The notes beneath the pieces were generated by a model. The model was not told the origin of the DNA and searched no databases. It worked only from the letters and a program-made list of their open reading frames with translations. This document shows, piece after piece, positions 58,877 to 64,000 of a DNA stretch of 64,000 nt. Every line of letters starts with the position of its first letter. Positions within the stretch are counted from its first letter, which is position 1. Source of the DNA: Pseudomonadota bacterium (GTDB taxonomy: Bacteria > Pseudomonadota > Gammaproteobacteria > Pseudomonadales > Pseudohongiellaceae); NCBI GenBank assembly GCA_027592275.1, contig JAQCKF010000002.1, positions 124,001 through 188,000 of the forward strand, written 5' to 3'. The position numbers were made by a program, and so were the translations under genes.

Positions 58877-59695
58877 ATGAGTAGAATAAATAAAATAGCC
58901 CTCGAGGCGGCAGCAGCAAATAGGAAATTGTTAATTCCCTATCTGGTTGCAGGCGATCCAAATTTGGAAACAACGAGCACGTTAATGCTCAAGCTGGTCG
59001 AGCAGGGCGCCGACATAATTGAGCTTGGTATACCGTTTAGCGATCCCTCGTCGGACGGACCGGTTATTCAGCGCGGCGTTGAACGCGCTCTAGCGAAAGG
59101 TACCACTCTGAAGCAGGTGTTAGAGTTGGTAGCGCAGTTTAGAGAGACTGATGCAGATACGGGCATCGTACTAATGGGTTATCTGAATCCGATCGAGGTC
59201 ATGGGCTATAAGATTTTTGCGCAGGCCGCCAGTGCCTCTGGCGTTGATGGTGTGTTGACCGTCGATCTGCCCCCTATGGAGGCAGATGAACTAAATTCAG
59301 AGATGCGCGCTAATCAGATAGACACGATATTCCTAGTGGCACCAACGACGCGAGAAGAGCGGGTGGCGAGTATTACTGAACACTGCAGCGGCTATCTCTA
59401 CTATGTGTCATTGAAAGGCGTCACTGGTGCTGCATTGATTGACTTCGATTCGGTAACGGCGAACATCAATAAGCTGCGTAAAATGACCGCGTTACCGATC
59501 GTTATAGGTTTTGGCATTAAAGATGCGCAGAGTGCCGCCGCAATGGGTAAATTGGCAGATGGTGTAATTATAGGAAGCGCTCTTGTTGAAAAAATTGCTC
59601 TACTGGCCGATCAAGTAGAACATGATGAGCGGCAGCTGAGTGACACCATTAAAGTGATCACTGAAGCTAGAGAAGCCTTAGACAAACTAGTGTAA
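58877..59695 (+). CDS. trpA: Tryptophan synthase alpha subunit
   Basis: 272 residues. PYLVAGDPN (about 20-28), ELGIPFSDPSSDGPVIQ (about 51-67, catalytic Glu and Asp), MGYLNP and the YYVSLKGVTGA loop (about 177-187). It cleaves indole-3-glycerol phosphate to indole for TrpB. ATG at 58877 after AGGAAAGGC. Confidence 0.96.
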   Translation: MSRINKIALEAAAANRKLLIPYLVAGDPNLETTSTLMLKLVEQGADIIELGIPFSDPSSDGPVIQRGVERALAKGTTLKQVLELVAQFRETDADTGIVLMGYLNPIEVMGYKIFAQAASASGVDGVLTVDLPPMEADELNSEMRANQIDTIFLVAPTTREERVASITEHCSGYLYYVSLKGVTGAALIDFDSVTANINKLRKMTALPIVIGFGIKDAQSAAAMGKLADGVIIGSALVEKIALLADQVEHDERQLSDTIKVITEAREALDKLV

Positions 59696-59728
59696 TATCT
59701 TTACTTAACTGCCTAGACGGATTGAAGA

Positions 59729-60598
59729 ATGAGCTGGATAGATAAAATTTTACCCTCGATAGCAATCGCTCCTAAGGTCGCGAAAAAGTCGGGTGTGCCA
59801 GAGGGTACCTGGAAGCAATGTCCACGCTGCGATGCAATGCTCTATAAAAAATCGCTCAGCGAAAACTTCGATGTCTGTCCCAAGTGTGAGCACCATTTGC
59901 GCATCACCGCTAGGCGTCGTATCGAGCTGTTTCTGGATGCCGGCGATCAGATCGAGATGAATGCTGATATGGAGCCAGTTGATCTGCTGAAATTCAAAGA
60001 TCGCAAGAAGTACAAAGATAGGATTAGCGCGGCACAGAAGAGCACTGGCGAGAAAGATGCTCTTATCGTAGTCAAAGGTAAGGTCAATGATATCCCCGTT
60101 ATAGCTGCTGCCTTCGAGTTCAGTTTTATCGGCGGCTCGATGGGTGCGGTGGTCGGTGAAAAGTTCACACAGGCGGTGAACACTTGCCTAGAAGAGAAGT
60201 TGCCACTCGTGTGTTTCTCCACCAGTGGTGGTGCGCGCATGCAGGAAGCGCTTATCTCGCTCATGCAGATGCCGAAGACATCAGCCGCTTTAGAAAAATT
60301 GAAAAGAAATTCCCTGCCTTATATCTCGGTTCTTGTTGATCCGGTCTATGGCGGTGTATCGGCAAGCCTAGCTATGCTCGGTGATGTGAATATTGCCGAA
60401 CCAAACGCACTGGTTGGCTTTACCGGTCCCGATGTTATCAGGCAGACGGTGCGAGTAAAGTTACCCGAAGGATTTCAGCGCAGCGAATTCTTACTGGAGA
60501 ATGGAGCTATCGATATGATCGTTCACCGCAAGGATCTGCGTGGCAAGATCGCGTCGATACTAGAAAAATTCCTTTATTTCAGACGCTCCGCCTCTTAA
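59729..60598 (+). CDS. accD: Acetyl-CoA carboxylase carboxyltransferase subunit beta
   Basis: 289 residues. N-terminal zinc ribbon C-x2-C...C-x2-C in [10 protein letters not shown] and CPKCEHH (about 30-52), then the crotonase-like carboxyltransferase domain with [14 protein letters not shown] and [11 protein letters not shown] (about 167-177). With AccA it forms malonyl-CoA. ATG at 59729. Confidence 0.96.
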   Translation: MSWIDKILPSIAIAPKVAKKSGVPEGTWKQCPRCDAMLYKKSLSENFDVCPKCEHHLRITARRRIELFLDAGDQIEMNADMEPVDLLKFKDRKKYKDRISAAQKSTGEKDALIVVKGKVNDIPVIAAAFEFSFIGGSMGAVVGEKFTQAVNTCLEEKLPLVCFSTSGGARMQEALISLMQMPKTSAALEKLKRNSLPYISVLVDPVYGGVSASLAMLGDVNIAEPNALVGFTGPDVIRQTVRVKLPEGFQRSEFLLENGAIDMIVHRKDLRGKIASILEKFLYFRRSAS

Positions 60599-60610
60599 TC
60601 CTATCGAGAC

Positions 60611-60703
60611 GTTGCACATCGCATGTGCAACCATTGCCCGCTAAAAGCAATGCGAGTGCGCCGAAAGCAAGTGAAATGACACTTTCGCGCCAGCTTTTGG
60701 CGC
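60611..60703 (+). other. Run of four small hairpins between accD and folC
   Basis: GTTGCACAT/ATGTGCAAC (60611-60631, loop 3), CATTGC/GCAATG (60632-60652), AAGTG/CACTT (60669-60684) and GCGCCA/TGGCGC (60687-60703) follow one another in the 162-base accD-folC gap. The first is strong but has no U-tract. Role unknown. Confidence 0.6.
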
Positions 60704-60760
60704 ATGACATACGTACAAGGTCAGGGATGACTTTTCAGTATTGACTAAAGAGCTAAAGCA

Positions 60761-62068
60761 ATGCCCGCCAAAGGTAGTTCTCTCGAGAGCTGGTTGCAGT
60801 ATATTTCTAGCGTGCATCCACGCGAGATCGAGCTCGGCCTTGGCCGCACTCAAAGAGTTGCCGCTAATCTAGCCTTAGGCAAGCCCGCACCGCTAGTCGT
60901 CACTGTTGCTGGCACCAATGGCAAGGGCTCCTGCGTGGCGACGATGGAGGCAATCCTGCAGCAGGCCGGATTCAAGACTGGTTGCTACACCTCGCCGCAT
61001 ATTCTTGTCTTCAACGAACGTATTCGCATTGATGCTAGCAACGTCTGCGATGATCCGCTGATTGCAGCATTCGAGGCGATCGACGAGGCGAGAAACAACG
61101 AAACCCTAAGTTATTTCGAATTCGCCACATTGGCGGGTCTTTACCTTATGCGTGAAAATAAAGTCGACGTAGCCTTGTTAGAGGTCGGTCTGGGTGGACG
61201 TCTCGACGCGGTAAACATCGTCGACGCTGATGTAGCAGTGATCAGCAGCATAGGTATCGATCACACGGATTGGTTGGGTAAAGACATCGAATCTATAGCC
61301 GCCGAGAAGGCTGGCATTATGAGGCCTAATCGTCCTACCGTGTTTGGTGGCAAACACCCGCCTAACGCGATTATTCACAGAGCAAAGGAGCTTGATTCAC
61401 CTCTGCTAGTAAGTGGTCATGATTTTCATGCCGACCAGAACGCTACAAATGCCAGCTGGCGATGGAGGGGGCATGATAGAGAGGCGGTGCCCGTAAATTG
61501 GCCTGACCTACCCATTCCGAGTCTCATGCTGGGCAATGTGGCAGCTAGCATACAGGCGTTGAAGCTATTGCCCTTAAGTCTTGGAGTTGAGCCCGTCGCC
61601 GCAGCGTTGAGCGGGCTTGGACTAGCCGGTCGCTTCGAGAAGCGCCGGGATTTGAGCAGTGGCCGCGCAGTAATCCTCGATGTGGCGCACAACCCCGATG
61701 CCATGCAGCAACTCGCCATTAGTTTGCGCAGCTACAAGTCCCAGAATCAGGGGGTTGGCCGTATCGCTGCGGTGCTCGCGGTGATGTCAGATAAAGATGT
61801 GATCGGAATGATCACAGCCTTAGAATACTGCGTTGACATCTGGTATATTGCGCAGGTCGATCACACGCGCAGTATGGCCGCAGATGAAGTGGCACAAGCC
61901 ATGAAAAGCGTGGGAATAGCGTCCGATAAGGGCCGTATTTGCCAATTCGACTGGGTCGAAGCAGCTTACAGAGCCGCCTGCGACCAAACAGAAACGGAGG
62001 ACACTGTCCTCGTGACCGGCTCATTCTTTACCGTCGCAGCAGTTCATGGGCTCACTGAGCCGGCTTGA
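60761..62068 (+). CDS. folC: Bifunctional dihydrofolate/folylpolyglutamate synthase
   Basis: 435 residues, Mur-ligase family. ATP loop VAGTNGKGSCVA (about 49-60), YTSPH (about 77-81), LEVGLGGRLDA (about 137-147), GIDHTDWLG and ILDVAHNPDA. It adds glutate residues to folates, making dihydrofolate from dihydropteroate. ATG at 60761; the N-terminus (SLESWLQYISSVHP) fits the family. Confidence 0.95.
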   Translation: MPAKGSSLESWLQYISSVHPREIELGLGRTQRVAANLALGKPAPLVVTVAGTNGKGSCVATMEAILQQAGFKTGCYTSPHILVFNERIRIDASNVCDDPLIAAFEAIDEARNNETLSYFEFATLAGLYLMRENKVDVALLEVGLGGRLDAVNIVDADVAVISSIGIDHTDWLGKDIESIAAEKAGIMRPNRPTVFGGKHPPNAIIHRAKELDSPLLVSGHDFHADQNATNASWRWRGHDREAVPVNWPDLPIPSLMLGNVAASIQALKLLPLSLGVEPVAAALSGLGLAGRFEKRRDLSSGRAVILDVAHNPDAMQQLAISLRSYKSQNQGVGRIAAVLAVMSDKDVIGMITALEYCVDIWYIAQVDHTRSMAADEVAQAMKSVGIASDKGRICQFDWVEAAYRAACDQTETEDTVLVTGSFFTVAAVHGLTEPA

Positions 62069-62121
62069 ATAGCTAGTTTTAGTAGGAAACAAGCGATCTT
62101 ATTACTATTGAGGTACACGGC

Positions 62122-62736
62122 TTGAACCAGGGCGCCAAACAACGAATCGTCGGTACTGTCGTGCTACTCGCTCTAGCCTTAATATTTCTGCCCATTATTT
62201 TTGATGGCGAAGGAAGCTATCAAGCTCCCGTTAGTAGTCGTATCCCAGAAACTCCCATTATTTCTATCCTTCCCGAACCTACTCAATCGCGTCCGGTTAT
62301 CGTTGGCTATGTCGAGACAATTGAGCCGGAAGTTGCGGCGACGGTATCTCTCATAGAAGAAGTCACCGAGCTTGTCGAGGAACCTAGCGTTGCCATCGCT
62401 ACTCAAGAGCCGGTTAGCGATGTTGAAATCACCGAATCCGCCCCCATTTTTAGTCGCGAAATACTGCAGCTTAGCGATGCGGGCCTGCCACAGGGTTGGG
62501 TCGTTCGCCTCGGATCTTTTTCAGATAGCGAGAACGCCAGGAATCTAGTGACTAGGTTGCAGGACGCTGGCTACAAAGCCTATAGCCGCGTAATGCGAAG
62601 CTCTCAGGAGACTCTTACTGGAGTATTTGTTGGCCCTTGGTTGGACCGGGGGCAGGTAAACGAATATCAACAGAAGCTGCAAGAGGAATTTAGTTTGGCA
62701 GGTCTGGTAGTTCGTTACGAACTCGAGAGTCTATAA
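62122..62736 (+). CDS. SPOR-domain membrane protein (DedD-like)
   Basis: 204 residues: basic N-terminus, one membrane helix (about 11-28, LLALALIFLPIIFDG), a Pro/Glu-rich periplasmic linker, and a C-terminal SPOR domain (about 128-200: WVVRLGSFSDSENARNLV, VGPW). SPOR domains bind denuded septal glycan; the position between folC and cvpA is that of DedD. TTG start at 62122. Confidence 0.87.
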   Translation: MNQGAKQRIVGTVVLLALALIFLPIIFDGEGSYQAPVSSRIPETPIISILPEPTQSRPVIVGYVETIEPEVAATVSLIEEVTELVEEPSVAIATQEPVSDVEITESAPIFSREILQLSDAGLPQGWVVRLGSFSDSENARNLVTRLQDAGYKAYSRVMRSSQETLTGVFVGPWLDRGQVNEYQQKLQEEFSLAGLVVRYELESL

Positions 62737-62754
62737 CGGGTTGCTGGTTGGTAA

Positions 62755-63246
62755 ATGGCATTCAATCAAGTCGATATAGTCATTCTGATAATCACCGTGC
62801 TCTCCTCGGCATTTGGTTTGTGGCGAGGACTGATAAAGGAAGTACTTTCATTGTTGACCTGGATCGCAGCTTTGCTGGTGTCCAGAGTATACAGTGAGCC
62901 TCTCGCTGGTTTAATGACGGGCATGATAGAGAACGACGGTATTCGTTACGTGAGTGCGTTTGCGATACTTTTTGTCATTGTGATGATGTTCGGGACGTTT
63001 CTGAATTTCCTTATGGCGAAATTGCTTAACGTTACCGGATTGAAGTTGGCCGATCGTTTACTAGGTGCCGGCTTTGGTGTGGCTAGAGGTGTGATAATCG
63101 TGTTGGTGATTATGTTTATTACTAGCATGTTCGTTTCGGAAACCGAGTTGTGGCAGCAATCGCAGTTGGTCCCTTACGGGATGGACTTAATTGAGAAGTC
63201 GCAAGTTTTTATCGGGGATATGAATAGCGCCAGTCCGACGCCTTAA
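62755..63246 (+). CDS. cvpA: CvpA family membrane protein
   Basis: 163 residues with four predicted helices. The N-terminal DIVILIITVLSSAFGLWRG (shortened: FGLWRGLIKE) and central ADRLLGAGFGVARG are CvpA signatures. CvpA is known for colicin V export and envelope homeostasis. ATG at 62755, 18 bases after the SPOR gene and 24 bases before purF. Confidence 0.93.
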   Translation: MAFNQVDIVILIITVLSSAFGLWRGLIKEVLSLLTWIAALLVSRVYSEPLAGLMTGMIENDGIRYVSAFAILFVIVMMFGTFLNFLMAKLLNVTGLKLADRLLGAGFGVARGVIIVLVIMFITSMFVSETELWQQSQLVPYGMDLIEKSQVFIGDMNSASPTP

Positions 63247-63270
63247 ATACTGTTAACCGCGGAGCGCACT

Positions 63271-64000
63271 ATGTGTGGATTGGTAGGTGTTGTTGTTAGT
63301 AAAGATGCAGGTGTCTGTATATATGACACATTAACCGTGCTGCAACACCGAGGTCAGGATGCGGCGGGCATCATGACTAGCGATAACGGCAAGCTAAATC
63401 TCCGCAAAGATAACGGCCTTGTAAAGGACGTGTTTCGCACCCGACATATGCGCAGGCTGACTGGTAATATGGGTGTTGGTCATGTGCGCTATCCTACAGC
63501 CGGCGGATCCAGCCCGGCACTCGCACAACCGTTCTATGTGAATTCACCCTACGGCCTCTGCCTCGCTCACAACGGCAATCTAACAAACAGCAAAGAACTC
63601 AGCCGCGATCTTTTCAAGGAAGACCTTCGTCACATCAATACCGATTCCGATTCGGAAGTATTGCTGAATGTATTCGCTCACGAATTACAGCGCCGCAATA
63701 AGATGAAGCCGCTGCCCGAAGATGTATTCGCTGCGGTTGCCGGTGTCCATAATCGCTGTCGCGGGGGCTTTGTTGCCATCGTCATGCTGTCTGGCTATGG
63801 CATCGTCGGTTTTAGAGACAGAAATGGCATACGTCCGCTAGTATTCGGTAGTAGAGAATCAGAACAGGGTAAAAAGGAATACATGATAGCCTCTGAAAGC
63901 GTGGCGCTCGATTCGCAGGGGTTTACACTAGAGCGCGATGTTGCCCCCGGTGAGGCGGTCTACATAGACACAAATGGTGAGTTACATACTCAGCTGTGCA
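63271..64000 (+). CDS. purF: Amidophosphoribosyltransferase, N-terminal part (cut by window edge)
   Basis: Open from ATG 63271 to the window end, 243 codons. It starts MCGLVGVV, with Cys2 as the nucleophile of the class II glutaminase, and contains QHRGQDAAG (about 26-34), GVGHVRYPTAGG (about 69-80), AHNGNLTN and DSEVLLN. It makes phosphoribosylamine, the first step of purine synthesis. The phosphoribosyltransferase domain lies beyond the window. GGAG at 63261-63264 upstream. Confidence 0.96.
   Translation, partial: MCGLVGVVVSKDAGVCIYDTLTVLQHRGQDAAGIMTSDNGKLNLRKDNGLVKDVFRTRHMRRLTGNMGVGHVRYPTAGGSSPALAQPFYVNSPYGLCLAHNGNLTNSKELSRDLFKEDLRHINTDSDSEVLLNVFAHELQRRNKMKPLPEDVFAAVAGVHNRCRGGFVAIVMLSGYGIVGFRDRNGIRPLVFGSRESEQGKKEYMIASESVALDSQGFTLERDVAPGEAVYIDTNGELHTQLC

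Overview
This window is bacterial chromosome from a gammaproteobacterium. Every core gene (acnB, lpxH, glnS, cysS, mfd, the N-terminally extended gap, fused nuoCD, fimV, trpF-trpB-trpA-accD-folC-dedD/SPOR-cvpA-purF) is of the gammaproteobacterial type. Several blocks keep the gene order I remember from Pseudomonas: lpxH-ppiB/glnS-cysS/tRNAs; MTIP-csiV-mfd-gap-nqr-apbE-nqrM-sthA; gpsA-DUF4389-sixA-DUF4892; leuCD-asd-fimV-truA-trpF. It is not Pseudomonas itself; a marine Cellvibrionales/OM182-like lineage would fit, but I cannot place it from the sequence alone. Base composition and gene style look uniform and I see no insertion sequence, prophage or CRISPR array.

Layout. 0-9 kb: the 3' end of pepN, acnB, a DUF1289 gene, lpxH-ppiB, glnS and cysS. 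8.8-9.9 kb: tRNA-Pro, tRNA-His and tRNA-Arg, with a strong promoter, a clear terminator and a two-copy tandem palindromic repeat. 10-14.4 kb: a small accessory stretch (exported cupin-like protein, YcaQ-type DNA glycosylase, a 2OG-Fe(II) oxygenase gene broken by an amber codon, an FkbM methyltransferase, DUF1643). 14.7-26.3 kb: the MTIP/csiV/mfd/gap block, then the remains of a Na+-NQR operon, followed by intact apbE, nqrM, sthA and a CBS-domain gene. 26.9-41.7 kb: a complete 13-gene nuo operon for complex I. 41.8-48 kb: an orphan RnfG-like protein, a methyltransferase, gpsA, DUF4389, sixA, DUF4892, folE and a damaged prmB. 48-64 kb: aroC, leuC, leuD, asd, fimV, truA, trpF-trpB-trpA, accD, folC, a SPOR protein, cvpA and the start of purF.

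The most interesting biology is respiratory. The NQR operon has collapsed into the first ~140 codons of nqrA joined directly to the last ~190 codons of nqrF. The rest of nqrA, all of nqrB-E and the front of nqrF are gone. Yet the two accessory genes that mature NQR, apbE (FMN transferase) and nqrM, are intact. About 4 kb downstream lies a full H+-pumping complex I operon, and right behind nuoN sits an RnfG/NqrC-type membrane FMN-binding protein whose flavinylation-site Thr is Ser. This looks like replacement of a sodium-pumping NADH dehydrogenase by complex I, with the flavin-transfer machinery perhaps kept for another client.

A second theme is gene decay. The nqr scar, the amber codon in the oxygenase gene, a prmB carrying both a 7-bp duplication frameshift and an in-frame loss in the SAM-binding core, and the lack of leuB between leuD and asd together suggest a genome undergoing small deletions, or consensus/assembly errors that should be excluded first.
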